Of a DNA stretch of 64,000 nt, positions 8,476-16,981 are shown piece by piece (the first letter of the stretch is position 1; each line of letters opens with the position of its first letter). The notes under the pieces were generated by a model that searched no databases, was not told the DNA's origin, and saw only the letters and a list, made by a program, of their open reading frames with translations. The stretch is from the NCBI GenBank assembly GCA_017625435.1, contig JAGAKX010000015.1, positions 1 through 64,000 on the forward strand, read 5' to 3'. The DNA comes from Clostridia bacterium. GTDB lineage: Bacteria; Bacillota; Clostridia; Oscillospirales; Acutalibacteraceae. The translations under genes and the position numbers were made by a program.

Positions 8476-9570
8476 TTATCTGTTAACTCGGGCGCTGCCA
8501 CCCTTTACAATATTTTCTACTTCCTTGAGTACTGCCGTTGAGGTATCACCGGGGGTTGTCATTGCAAGTGCACCGTGAGCAATGCCGTAATTTACGGCTA
8601 TTTTAGCATCATCGTAGGTCATAAGACCGTAAATAAGCCCGGATGCAAAGGAGTCGCCGCCTCCGACTCTGTCATAGATTTCAAGTGCGGGAAGCTCCAT
8701 ACCCTTGAAGACCTCGCCGTTTGAGTATACCATAGCACTCCAGTCATTTATTGAAGCGGAGCGCACGGTGCGAAGAGTAGTTGCAATTACCTTAAAGTTG
8801 GGGTATACCTTTGTAACCTCACCCAGCATTTTCTTGTAGCCGTCAATATTTAGCTCCTTGAGGTTTTCGTCATTGCCTTCAATTTCAAAGCCGAGACAGG
8901 CGGTGAAATCCTCCTCGTTGCCTATCATAACGTCAACGTAGGGCGCAATAGCCTTGTTTACCTCCTGAGCCTTTTCCTTGCCGCCGATGGTTTTCCAGAG
9001 AGAAGGACGGTAGTTAAGGTCATAGGACACGATTGTGCCGTATTTCTTTGCAGCCTTTACAGCCTCTATGACAACCTCTGCGGTGCTTTCGGAGAGAGCT
9101 GCAAAAATACCGCCCGTATGAAGCCATCTGACACCGAGTGTTCCGAAAATGTAATCCCAGTCAACATCCCCGGGCTTTAGCTGAGAAATTGCGGTATTGC
9201 CTCTGTCGGAAACACCGTTTGCACCTCTGATGCCGTAGCCTCTTTCGGTAAAGTTAAGTCCGTTTCTGACGCTTCTTCCGATACCGTCATAGGGAACCCA
9301 TTTGATAAAGGATGTATCAACACCGCCCTGAAGAATAAAATCCTCAATAAGTCTTCCCACATCATTGTCGGCAAATGCAGTAACAACAGCGGTTTTGAAG
9401 CCGAAGCAGCGGCGCAGTCCTCTTGCTACATTATATTCGCCGCCGCCTTCCCATGCACGGAATGCGCGTGTTGTGCGGATTCTTGTGTCACCGGGATCGA
9501 GACGGAGCATTACCTCACCAAGAGCTATCATATCATAAGCACAGTCTTCTTTTTTTCTCAGTTCAATCAT
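8476..9570 (-). CDS. kdgK: 2-keto-3-deoxygluconate kinase, PfkB family
   Basis: Phosphorylates KDG to KDPG, the substrate of Eda. 364 residues, a little long for the family because of an N-terminal extension (MIELRKKEDCAYD). The PfkB fold is shown by IALGEVMLRLDPGD at the N-terminus, the glycine-rich EGGGEYNVARGL segment and the catalytic signature DRVGGGDSFASG near residue 300. AGGTG ribosome site before the ATG. Second gene of the uronate operon, 10 bases after the isomerase-like gene. Confidence 0.9.
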   Translation of the reverse strand: MIELRKKEDCAYDMIALGEVMLRLDPGDTRIRTTRAFRAWEGGGEYNVARGLRRCFGFKTAVVTAFADNDVGRLIEDFILQGGVDTSFIKWVPYDGIGRSVRNGLNFTERGYGIRGANGVSDRGNTAISQLKPGDVDWDYIFGTLGVRWLHTGGIFAALSESTAEVVIEAVKAAKKYGTIVSYDLNYRPSLWKTIGGKEKAQEVNKAIAPYVDVMIGNEEDFTACLGFEIEGNDENLKELNIDGYKKMLGEVTKVYPNFKVIATTLRTVRSASINDWSAMVYSNGEVFKGMELPALEIYDRVGGGDSFASGLIYGLMTYDDAKIAVNYGIAHGALAMTTPGDTSTAVLKEVENIVKGGSARVNR

Positions 9571-9580
9571 AAGGCACCTC

Positions 9581-10372
9581 TTAATATTCTGAAATTATAC
9601 GCAGTCTGTTTACGGCTGCATACGCTTTTTGCACAAACTGTTGCAGGGTGAAATTCATATATTTGTCGGTTCTTTCACCGGGTAAATCTATTTCAAGCAT
9701 CAGTGAGCCCGTGTAATTATGCTCTTTAAGGAGCTCTGCAGTTCTTCTGAAATCAATCTGACCGTCAAAGGGCAGAAGATGCTCGTCACAGTTGTAAATC
9801 ATATTGTTGTCGTGAATGTGTGTGGCTATACATCTGTCACCGAAAAGGGGCATATATTCACGCCCTCTTGCAAAGCATTTTTCGTGACCGACGTCCCAAC
9901 AGAAGCCCACATTTGTTTCCTTGCCGTACTGTTCAAGTATTGTGGCGATGTTGCCGAGCTTTCTCTGATTTTCAACGGCAATTTTAATATTCTTCTTAGC
10001 GGCGTAATTTACAAGCCTGTCAAAATTGAGAAGACCTGCATCCGTTACCGGCGGACAGTTTTCCTTTGAGCTTAAATGGGTTATCACTATTCCGATTCCG
10101 TTATCCGCTGCAAGGTCAACGCTGTGACAGAGAATATCAATAAGCTCCTTGCCCTTTTCTTTGTCCCAGAGTCTGTTTATTCCGTCAAAGGGAGCGTGGA
10201 GAGTTTCATATATAAGATTGTATTCAAGACATTTTTTCCTGACAAAGGAGACGAAATCATCATCATTTCCGCAGGTGAAAATACAGTTAAACCCTGTCTT
10301 TGCCAGACAGCTTATATATTCTTCCGTACCGAAGGAAATGTTCTTGGAAACATTTATTCCTATATTCCGCAA
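9581..10372 (-). CDS. Sugar phosphate isomerase/epimerase-like TIM-barrel protein
   Basis: 263 residues of the AP endonuclease-2/xylose-isomerase-like fold: IVITHLSS, KIAVENQ, VGFCWDVGHE, HIHDNN and LEID provide the usual metal-binding Glu, His and Asp positions. The start is TTG at 10372, supported by GGGAGG eight bases upstream and by the absence of a better ATG. It is the first gene of the uronate operon, so it probably feeds the pathway, perhaps isomerising or epimerising a uronate or ketouronate. No classical uronate isomerase (uxaC) is in the window. The exact substrate is unknown. Confidence 0.75.
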   Translation of the reverse strand: MRNIGINVSKNISFGTEEYISCLAKTGFNCIFTCGNDDDFVSFVRKKCLEYNLIYETLHAPFDGINRLWDKEKGKELIDILCHSVDLAADNGIGIVITHLSSKENCPPVTDAGLLNFDRLVNYAAKKNIKIAVENQRKLGNIATILEQYGKETNVGFCWDVGHEKCFARGREYMPLFGDRCIATHIHDNNMIYNCDEHLLPFDGQIDFRRTAELLKEHNYTGSLMLEIDLPGERTDKYMNFTLQQFVQKAYAAVNRLRIISEY

Positions 10373-10407
10373 AGCTTATGCCTCCCGTCCAAATTTTTCC
10401 TTTTAAT

Positions 10408-10437
10408 ATTTTATCATTACCTTATGTGTTTTGTCAA
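10408..10437 (-). promoter_or_regulatory. Promoter of the uronate operon
   Basis: On the minus strand, TTGACA (10432-10437), an 18-bp spacer and TAAAAT (10408-10413), about 35 bases before the TTG start. No convincing operator palindrome was found beside it. Confidence 0.7.
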
Positions 10438-10459
10438 TTCCATAGTGTGTGGCGGAATA

Positions 10460-10493
10460 TAAAAAATAAGGAATTTCCCGAAGGAAACTCCTT
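10460..10493 (-). terminator. Terminator of the IreB/orphan operon
   Basis: Minus strand: an 11-bp stem with one mismatch (10468-10478 with 10483-10493) closed by a TTCG tetraloop, then ATTTTTT. It separates the orphan gene from the uronate operon promoter. Confidence 0.85.
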
Positions 10494-10497
10494 ATGC

Positions 10498-10788
10498 TTA
10501 TTTCTTAGCTTTTGCGTTAGCTTTTTCGAGCCAGTCAGCTGCAAGCTCCATAGCCTCGCCGAGACCCTTTCTTTCGGCATTCTTTGCTATAACCTCGTTG
10601 GGAGGGAGAGTGGGGTCAGTTCTCTGGAGCTGAAGAAGAATTCTGTCAGCCATTTCAATTTCGCCGACCTTCTTCATTGATGCAATGCGGATCATTACAA
10701 CATAAGGGTCATAAGCATTGCCGAAATAAATAATCTTGCCGCTTCTTGCAAGAGGATAGCCTTTGTAGGTAAGAAATTCTGTTGCCAT
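10498..10788 (-). CDS. Small conserved-looking hypothetical protein, 96 aa
   Basis: Starts MATEFLTYKGYPLARSGK and continues with IIYFGNAYDPYVVMIRI, a small beta-rich start followed by helices and a Lys/Ala tail. No signal peptide or membrane segment. It lies 29 bases after the IreB-family gene with an AAGGA ribosome site and shares its terminator, so the two are almost certainly co-transcribed. I do not recognise the family; linkage to IreB suggests a role in the same signalling or envelope process, which is inference. Confidence 0.7.
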   Translation of the reverse strand: MATEFLTYKGYPLARSGKIIYFGNAYDPYVVMIRIASMKKVGEIEMADRILLQLQRTDPTLPPNEVIAKNAERKGLGEAMELAADWLEKANAKAKK

Positions 10789-10817
10789 TGGTATTTATCC
10801 TTCCTGATAATATCGTG

Positions 10818-11063
10818 TTATTTGTTGAAGTAATTATTCAGTATTTCCGTAAGAATATCAAAACGGTCAAGGCGTGTGATATTGACACGGGCATTGTTGT
10901 GGGAGGTGATGTAAGTCGGATCTTCGCTGATAATATAGCCTGCAAGCTGGTTTATAGCGTCATAACCCTTTTCATCAAGCGCATTGTAAACGTCACGGAT
11001 AGTCTCTTTGAGATCCTGTGCTTTCTTTTCTGTTAAGTTAATAGGCATTGTGTGGTCAGCCAT
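10818..11063 (-). CDS. ireB: IreB family regulatory phosphoprotein (UPF0297)
   Basis: 81 residues. Family landmarks are the core DVYNALDEKGYDAINQLAGYI, here read in two parts (DVYNALDEKGY and NQLAGYI), the ITSHNNAR segment and the acidic C-terminal helix. In Enterococcus IreB is the phosphorylated target of the IreK kinase and IreP phosphatase and affects cephalosporin tolerance. In many Firmicutes the gene stands beside ruvX and a DUF1292 gene; here it stands alone with a small orphan. GGAGGTG ribosome site. No kinase is encoded in the window. Confidence 0.88.
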   Translation of the reverse strand: MADHTMPINLTEKKAQDLKETIRDVYNALDEKGYDAINQLAGYIISEDPTYITSHNNARVNITRLDRFDILTEILNNYFNK

Positions 11064-11103
11064 TTAAGACACCTCCGGGGAATTACAAATAAATATATAG
11101 ACT

Positions 11104-11131
11104 ATTATAGGCGATTAAAATAAAAATACAA
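11104..11131 (-). promoter_or_regulatory. Promoter of the ireB operon
   Basis: Minus strand TTGTAT (11126-11131), 16-bp spacer, TATAAT (11104-11109), about 40 bases before the ATG of ireB. Confidence 0.65.
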
Positions 11132-11276
11132 GGGTTTAGGGGAAAATTTTTAAAAATTTACAATTTGATGCTTTGTTTTAGGTTAAAATTAACCAAAGAA
11201 TCAATTCATTATTGTGTATTATTAACAGTCGCGGAAACAGAACAATAAATTACTGACGAACAAATTCAAAAATCTA

Positions 11277-11305
11277 TTGCAATTTCCTTTGGATTATTCT
11301 ATTAT
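11277..11305 (+). promoter_or_regulatory. Promoter of the HAD phosphatase/GH13 gene run
   Basis: TTGCAA (11277-11282), 17-bp spacer, TATTAT (11300-11305), 37 bases before the ATG at 11343. Confidence 0.55.
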
Positions 11306-11342
11306 AGCTATGTATATATATCTACTCTCAAAGGAGATTATT

Positions 11343-12137
11343 ATGAGCTGTATGGATGTTCTCGAGAGCATAAAGTGCTTTGTTGTTGATATGGACGGTA
11401 CTTTTTATCTCGGAAATTCGCTTCTTCCCGGGGCAAAGGAATTTGCTCAGTGCGTGGAAAAAAGCGGAAAGCGTTTCTTCTTTTTTACCAATAATTCTTC
11501 TCACAACGAGGAAGAGTGTCTCGAAAAATTAAGAAGGTACGGATATGATGCTAAGGACGGAACGGTTATCATTTCATCCCATGTAACAATTGACTTTCTT
11601 AAAAGAAACCGTCCCGGAAAATCGGTGTATCTTGTAGGAAACAAAAACCTTACGGGGGATTTTACAAAGGCGGAGATTCCGCTTACGCAGGATTTTCCCG
11701 ATATCGTTGTTATAGGCTTTGATACGGAGCTTACCTATGAAAAGCTCAATAATGCCTGTAACTATATTGCACAGGGTGCAGAATATATTGTGACCCATCC
11801 CGATGTAAACTGTCCTCTTAAGGACGGCTTTATGCCGGATGTCGGCTCCTATATGGCACTTATCAAGGCATCAACGGGCAGAGAGCCTGATCTTATTATG
11901 GGAAAGCCTTATGCTTATACCGTTGATTATGTAACCAACAGAATCGGCTGCAAGAGGGAAGAGGTTGCATTTGTCGGAGACAGACTGGAAACCGATATCG
12001 CAATCGGAGTGAAGAACGGTCTTAAAGCGGTTCTTGTTTATACGGGTGTTACAACTCCCGAAATGTATGAAAAATCGGATATAAAAGCAACTGCAGCTTT
12101 TGAAAATATCGGCGAACTCGGCAAAGCATTAATTTGA
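11343..12137 (+). CDS. HAD-IIA family phosphatase, NagD-like
   Basis: 264 residues from the ATG at 11343, which follows AAAGGAG. Class IIA HAD motifs are complete: motif I DMDGTFYLGN with the two catalytic Asp, motif II FFTNNSS, Lys near 180 in the KP segment (IMGKPYAY) and motif III FVGDRLETDIAIG. Such enzymes dephosphorylate small phosphates (4-nitrophenyl phosphate, glycerol phosphate, nucleotides or sugar phosphates). It begins a run with the alpha-glucosidase 30 bases downstream, so a sugar-phosphate substrate is possible. Confidence 0.88.
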   Translation: MSCMDVLESIKCFVVDMDGTFYLGNSLLPGAKEFAQCVEKSGKRFFFFTNNSSHNEEECLEKLRRYGYDAKDGTVIISSHVTIDFLKRNRPGKSVYLVGNKNLTGDFTKAEIPLTQDFPDIVVIGFDTELTYEKLNNACNYIAQGAEYIVTHPDVNCPLKDGFMPDVGSYMALIKASTGREPDLIMGKPYAYTVDYVTNRIGCKREEVAFVGDRLETDIAIGVKNGLKAVLVYTGVTTPEMYEKSDIKATAAFENIGELGKALI

Positions 12138-12167
12138 GTTTATCAATTTGAATCGGAGGAAAAAGAA

Positions 12168-13853
12168 ATGGCAGAAATTAACAGATCATGGTACAAAGAA
12201 ATGGCCGTTTATCAGGTATGGCCCCGCTCCTTCTGTGACGGAAACGGAGACGGAATAGGCGACCTTAAGGGTGTTCTTTCAAAGCTTGATTACATAAAGA
12301 GTCTCGGTGTTGATGCAATATGGTTCTCACCTCTTTATGTTTCACCTCAGAAGGACTACGGCTATGATATAGCAGATTACCGCAACATTCAGCCCGAATA
12401 CGGCACGCTTGAGGACTTCAAGGCTGTTCTTGACGGTGCTCATGAAAGAGGTATGCGCGTTATTATGGACCTTGTTGTTAATCATACTTCCGACCAGCAC
12501 GAGTGGTTCCTTGAGAGTAAGAAGGGTGAGGATAATCCTTATCACGATTATTACCATTGGTATAAGGGTAAGGGCAAGAACGGTAAGCGTTATCCCAATA
12601 ACTGGATGTCAACCTTTGCCGGCAGAGCCTGGGAATATGACGAGAATCTCAAGAAATACTATCTTCATCTTTTTGCAATTGAACAGCCTGACCTCAATAT
12701 GGATAACCCCAAGGTCCGTGAAGAGGTTAAGGATATTATGAAATACTGGCTTGATATGGGCGTTGACGGCTTCCGTGAGGACGTTATCACTTTTATTTCC
12801 AAGCCCGCAGGTCTTCCCTCCAGTCCCTATTGGTTCCCCGTTGCTACAGGCTTCGAGCAGTATATGCACGGTCCTCACCTTGATGAATATCTTACCGAAT
12901 TCAAGAGAGATGTTCTTTCAAAGTATGACTGTATGACAGTCGGCGAAGCTCCTATGATGACTTATAAGAATGCACTCAAGCACATTACCGAAGGTCCCGA
13001 TCAGCAGCTTAATATGATGTTCCATTTTGAGCATATGGCTGCAGACTGCCTTTTCTACAGCTGGTTCAAGACAAATTTCAACTTAAAGAAGCTCAAGAAG
13101 GTTTACACAAGATGGCAGGAAAACCTTTACGGCAAGGCATGGAACGCACTTTACATTGAAAACCACGACCAGCCCCGTATCATCAACCGTTACGGCAGCA
13201 CAAAGTTCAGAAAAGAAAGTGCTAAGATGTTAGCCGTTATGTATATGTGTCAGTGCGGTACTCCTTTCATTTATCAGGGTCAGGAAATCGGTATGCTCAA
13301 CTGTCCTCTTGAAAACATTGAGGACTATACAGACGTTTCCACAATCAACAACTACGGTGTTGCAAAGTCTCTTCTCGGTGCAAAGAAGGCTATGGAGCTT
13401 GCACACTATGCATCCCGTGACAATGCAAGAACTCCCGTTCAGTGGAGTGCCGATAAGAATGCAGGCTTCACAACAGCTGATGAAGCTTGGTTCCATATTA
13501 ACCCCAACTATAAGGAAATCAATGTAGAAGAGGCTGAGAATGATCCCAACTCCATTCTTAACTTCTACAGAAAGCTTATAAAGTTCAGAAAAGAAAATGA
13601 CCTTATGATTTACGGCTCATATAAAGAGCATTATAAGAACAGCAAATCCCTTTATGTATATTCCCGTCACCTTGACGGTCAGAAGGCTCTTATTGTTTGC
13701 TCCTTCGATGAAAATGCAGTAGCCTTCAAGGCTCCCGAAGGATTTGATCTTTCAAAGGCAGAGCTTGCTATCAATAACTACGAGTCCTGCGGTGTAAACG
13801 ATAACGGCTTTACATTAAGACCCTACGAAACAAGAGTTTATATCTGGAAATAA
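12168..13853 (+). CDS. GH13 alpha-glucosidase / oligo-1,6-glucosidase
   Basis: Hydrolyses alpha-glucosidic bonds in short oligosaccharides. 561 residues, normal for the subfamily. The (beta/alpha)8 motifs are VYQVWPRSF at the start, DLVVNHTSDQH near 101-111, nucleophile Asp205 in GFREDVI, acid/base Glu260 in TVGEAP and transition-state Asp334 in ENHDQPR, followed by a beta-sandwich C-terminal domain. No signal peptide, so it acts in the cytoplasm. Strong GGAGGAAAAA ribosome site. The alpha/beta hydrolase gene follows after 15 bases. Isomaltose, sucrose or trehalose-6-phosphate specificity cannot be separated by reading. Confidence 0.93.
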   Translation: MAEINRSWYKEMAVYQVWPRSFCDGNGDGIGDLKGVLSKLDYIKSLGVDAIWFSPLYVSPQKDYGYDIADYRNIQPEYGTLEDFKAVLDGAHERGMRVIMDLVVNHTSDQHEWFLESKKGEDNPYHDYYHWYKGKGKNGKRYPNNWMSTFAGRAWEYDENLKKYYLHLFAIEQPDLNMDNPKVREEVKDIMKYWLDMGVDGFREDVITFISKPAGLPSSPYWFPVATGFEQYMHGPHLDEYLTEFKRDVLSKYDCMTVGEAPMMTYKNALKHITEGPDQQLNMMFHFEHMAADCLFYSWFKTNFNLKKLKKVYTRWQENLYGKAWNALYIENHDQPRIINRYGSTKFRKESAKMLAVMYMCQCGTPFIYQGQEIGMLNCPLENIEDYTDVSTINNYGVAKSLLGAKKAMELAHYASRDNARTPVQWSADKNAGFTTADEAWFHINPNYKEINVEEAENDPNSILNFYRKLIKFRKENDLMIYGSYKEHYKNSKSLYVYSRHLDGQKALIVCSFDENAVAFKAPEGFDLSKAELAINNYESCGVNDNGFTLRPYETRVYIWK

Positions 13854-13868
13854 TTACTGAGGTGTAAA

Positions 13869-14807
13869 ATGGCAATTGTAAGAAAAGAGGCGTATTTTTC
13901 CTCCTCTAACGGTGTAAATAAAATCAGAACACTTATCTGGCAGGACGATGAAAAGACTCCTGTCGGTGTGGTTCAGATTGCCCACGGTGTGGCAGAGCAT
14001 ATCGGAAGATATGATGATTTTGCACGTTTTCTGGCGGCCTGCGGCTTTGTTGTCTGCGGAAACGACCACTTGGGACACGGAAAAAGCATTGAATCCGAAA
14101 CTGATCTCGGTTACGTATATGAAGGCGACCACGCCAATATGGTAAGGGATATGAATACTCTTCATAATATTATGAGTAAGCGTTATCCCGATGTTCCTTA
14201 TATTATGTTCGGGCATTCAATGGGCTCTTTTCTTGCAAGAATTTATGCTGCCGCCTTTGGTGAAAGACTTTCGGGTGCGGTTTTCTGCGGCACGGGGCAG
14301 CTTCCCCCTGCCATGCTTGCACTTCGTGAGCCAGCTGAGACTCTTATGGATAAATTTGCGGAAAATTCAACAGCTCCCGCTTCAATATCAAACCTTTTCG
14401 GCAAGCTTACCGGAAAAATGCTTAAAGGCAACAGTGAATACGCATGGCTTTCAAGAAACGAGCAGAATATTGCAGATTATATTGCAGACCCTCTCTGCGG
14501 CTTCCCCCTTACAAGTGCGCTTACAAAGGAGCTGCTTATTCTCGCAGTCAAAGCAAGTGCGCCCGATTGGGCTTCCAAGCTGCCTAAAGATCTTCCCGTT
14601 TTTATTATTTCAGGTGCAAAGGACCCTATCGGAATGAACGGCAGGGGAGTGCTTGCGGTTTCCGATGCACTTGCGGAAGCAGGACTTGAGCCCGAGGTTA
14701 TCCTTTATCCTGCAGACAGACACGAAATTCTCAATGAAGAGGATAAAGACAAGGTTTACGGCGATATTCTCAAATTCTTAAAGGGCATAACAGATGAAGA
14801 AAACTGA
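13869..14807 (+). CDS. Alpha/beta hydrolase, monoacylglycerol-lipase type
   Basis: 312 residues of the serine aminopeptidase S33/Hydrolase_4 family. Oxyanion segment IAHGVAEH near 37-44, DHLGHGKS, nucleophile Ser117 in FGHSMGS, acid Asp in SGAKDPIG and His in ADRHEIL form a complete catalytic triad. Members act as lysophospholipases or monoacylglycerol lipases. AGGTG ribosome site; the next gene overlaps its end by 14 bases, so the two are translationally linked. A clear paralogue lies at 20032-20961 on the other strand. Confidence 0.85.
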   Translation: MAIVRKEAYFSSSNGVNKIRTLIWQDDEKTPVGVVQIAHGVAEHIGRYDDFARFLAACGFVVCGNDHLGHGKSIESETDLGYVYEGDHANMVRDMNTLHNIMSKRYPDVPYIMFGHSMGSFLARIYAAAFGERLSGAVFCGTGQLPPAMLALREPAETLMDKFAENSTAPASISNLFGKLTGKMLKGNSEYAWLSRNEQNIADYIADPLCGFPLTSALTKELLILAVKASAPDWASKLPKDLPVFIISGAKDPIGMNGRGVLAVSDALAEAGLEPEVILYPADRHEILNEEDKDKVYGDILKFLKGITDEEN

Positions 14808-15564
14808 AGCTGAAGGACTTAACAAAAGATATTATCTTCTTGACAGTATCAGAGGAATCTGTATTCTGGGTATGATAGTTTATCATACCCTTTTTGATAT
14901 TGTGGCATTTTTCGGCGTTCCCGTAACGGAAGGCCTTATTGTAGCGATAGATGTAATAAGGGATTTCGGTGCATCCTGCTTTATCTGTCTTGCAGGTATA
15001 TGTATGCATTTCGGAAAACGTCCGTTAAAAAGATTCCTGCTGATTTCGGCAGGGGCAGTTGTTGTCAGTATTGCCACTTTTATAACCGTGCCCGATATGC
15101 CTGTTATTTTCGGTATTCTTACCTTTATGGCGGCGGCTTCTCTTATTATGATGCCTCTGCAGAAGTATCTTAATAAGCTTCCCGGCGGTATATGTGCAAT
15201 TATAAGTTTTGTTCTGTTTTTTATTACGTTTGAGGTAAGGCATCATTACGCAGGCTGGTATTTTATAAAGCTCTTTGAATTCCCCGAAGCCTTTTACAGG
15301 AATTACTTTACGGCTGCCATCGGTTTTCCCTTTTACGGCTTTGCTACAAGTGACTATTATCCGCTTCTTCCGTGGATATTTATGTTCTTTTTCGGCTTTT
15401 TCCTTTGGAAGGTTATGAAAAAGAGCGAAAAGCTTATGAAAATTCTTGATTTCAGAATTCCTTTTCTTGAAAAAATCGGAAAAGTAAGTCTTTATATTTA
15501 TGTACTGCATCAACCTGTGGTTCTCGGTATACTGCTTCTTATTTTCAATATTTTCTTCAAATAA
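14794..15564 (+). CDS. DUF1624/HGSNAT-type membrane acetyltransferase
   Basis: 256 residues with about seven membrane segments. The N-terminal LLDSIRGICILGMIVYHT and the later LLPWIFMFFFGFFLW and YVLHQPVVLG segments match the heparan-alpha-glucosaminide N-acetyltransferase catalytic family (DUF1624). Members are thought to move acetyl groups across the membrane onto sugars, but bacterial functions are mostly unproven. It starts inside the end of the alpha/beta hydrolase gene, with AAAGGG upstream. Both could modify a membrane lipid or glycan, which is inference. Confidence 0.8.
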   Translation: MKKTEAEGLNKRYYLLDSIRGICILGMIVYHTLFDIVAFFGVPVTEGLIVAIDVIRDFGASCFICLAGICMHFGKRPLKRFLLISAGAVVVSIATFITVPDMPVIFGILTFMAAASLIMMPLQKYLNKLPGGICAIISFVLFFITFEVRHHYAGWYFIKLFEFPEAFYRNYFTAAIGFPFYGFATSDYYPLLPWIFMFFFGFFLWKVMKKSEKLMKILDFRIPFLEKIGKVSLYIYVLHQPVVLGILLLIFNIFFK

Positions 15565-15569
15565 AATAC

Positions 15570-15591
15570 AATTTGTTAATATTAACAAATT
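15570..15591. repeat. 22-bp perfect palindrome
   Basis: AATTTGTTAAT is followed directly by its reverse complement ATTAACAAATT. It lies just after the DUF1624 gene and about 140 bases before prs. There is no G/C content or T-run as in a terminator, so an operator is possible. The half-site TTGTTAA recalls Rex boxes, but the spacing is two bases shorter than the usual four-base gap. Confidence 0.6.
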
Positions 15592-15642
15592 AGGGCTCAA
15601 AAATTGTAGCTAAATTTTTAAGATAAAATGCAATTTAATGTT

Positions 15643-15670
15643 GCAAATAATCGAAAAACAAGTACAATAT
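15643..15670 (+). promoter_or_regulatory. Candidate promoter of the PRPP synthetase gene
   Basis: TTGCAA (15643-15648), 16-bp spacer, TACAAT (15665-15670), about 64 bases before the ATG at 15734. Confidence 0.5.
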
Positions 15671-15733
15671 TAATGTGCGGTTCCGGCTGATTGCCCGCGG
15701 ACTGAATTTATGCAAAATAAAGGAGAATTTCTT

Positions 15734-16924
15734 ATGCCCGTTTACACAGACGAATTCAACACCATACCTGCAGGTCCTCTCGGTATTCTTCCTCTTCCCG
15801 GATGCGAAGAGCTTGCTAAAAAGATTGATTCTTATCTTGTTCAGTGGAGAGACGAGAGAGAAAGCGAGCACAAATCCACAATAGCTTTCAATGGTTATGA
15901 AAGAGATTCTTACATTCTCAAGGCTGTTTTTCCCCGATTCGGAACAGGCGAAGGAAAGTGTACACTCAAGGAATCCGTAAGAGGATATGACATCTATATT
16001 CTTTGCGATTGCTTCAATTACGGCGTTACCCACGAGGTTTACGGTTATACCGTGCCCTATACTCCCGACGAGCATTATGCTAATCTTAAAAGAGCTATTG
16101 CCGCAATGACAGGCAAGGCAAAAAAGATTACCGTTATTATGCCTATGCTTTATGAAGGCAGACAGCATAAGAGAACTGCAAGAGAATCTCTTGACTGTGC
16201 AGTAATGCTTCAGGAGCTTTTTGATTACTACGGAATTGATAACATTATCACCTTTGATGCTCACGACCCCAGAGTTATGAACGCAATTCCCACAAAGGGC
16301 TTTGAAAACGTATATACTACATATCAGATGATCAAGGCTCTTGTTAATAATATTGAAGACCTTAAAATTGATAAGGACAACCTTATGATTATCTCCCCTG
16401 ACGAGGGCGGTGTTAACAGAGGTGTTTACTATTCATCCGTTCTCGGAATAGACCTCGGTATGTTCTACAAGCGCCGTGACTATTCAAGAGTCGTCGAGGG
16501 CAGAAACCCCATTATCGCTCACGAATTCTTAGGCTCGAGCCTTGAGGGCAAGGACGTTATCGTTGTTGACGATATGATTTCCTCAGGTGATTCTATGATT
16601 GACGTTGCAAAGCGTCTTAAGGATATGGGTGCAAGAAACATCTATGTTTGCTGTGCCTTCGGTCTTTTCTGTAACGGTCTTGATTCCTTTGATGAGGCTT
16701 ATGAAAAGGGCTGGATCAGCAAGGTTTTCACAACAAACCTTATTTACCGTTCACCGGATCTTCTTCAGAGAGAGTGGTTCTGTGAGGTTGACCTTTCCAA
16801 GTACATTTCACTTATTATTGACGCACTCAATCACGATATGTCCATAAGCTCACTTCTCAATCACGCTCAGCGCATCAAGCCCTTCCTTGAACAGCACGGC
16901 TATGACATTAAAGTAACTGAATAA
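15734..16924 (+). CDS. prs: Ribose-phosphate pyrophosphokinase, long form
   Basis: Makes PRPP from ribose-5-phosphate and ATP. 396 residues from MPVYTDEF, chosen because AAAGGAG precedes this ATG. That is about 80 residues longer than the classical ~315-residue Prs. The family shape is retained: DIYILCDCFNYG and the MPMLYEGRQHKRT flexible-loop segment (counterpart of the classical PYARQDRK region), TFDAHDPRVMNA as the metal/flag segment, PDEGGVNRG and the PRPP loop VIVVDDMISSGDSM. The extra residues are at the N-terminus and in the C-terminal half. It may be the only Prs of the organism or a paralogue with altered control. A terminator follows. Confidence 0.85.
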   Translation: MPVYTDEFNTIPAGPLGILPLPGCEELAKKIDSYLVQWRDERESEHKSTIAFNGYERDSYILKAVFPRFGTGEGKCTLKESVRGYDIYILCDCFNYGVTHEVYGYTVPYTPDEHYANLKRAIAAMTGKAKKITVIMPMLYEGRQHKRTARESLDCAVMLQELFDYYGIDNIITFDAHDPRVMNAIPTKGFENVYTTYQMIKALVNNIEDLKIDKDNLMIISPDEGGVNRGVYYSSVLGIDLGMFYKRRDYSRVVEGRNPIIAHEFLGSSLEGKDVIVVDDMISSGDSMIDVAKRLKDMGARNIYVCCAFGLFCNGLDSFDEAYEKGWISKVFTTNLIYRSPDLLQREWFCEVDLSKYISLIIDALNHDMSISSLLNHAQRIKPFLEQHGYDIKVTE

Positions 16925-16933
16925 AGTATATCT

Positions 16934-16963
16934 GCCCGGAAAACTTATCTTTCCGGGCTTTTT
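16934..16963 (+). terminator. Terminator of prs
   Basis: GCCCGGAAA (16934-16942) pairs with TTTCCGGGC (16950-16958) and is followed by T5. Confidence 0.88.
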
Positions 16964-16981
16964 CTGAAAGAAGGTAAAAAT

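Noticed and set aside
15570..15591. Palindrome as a Rex operator
   Set aside because: The half-sites fit, but the gap is two bases rather than four, and prs is not a usual Rex target.
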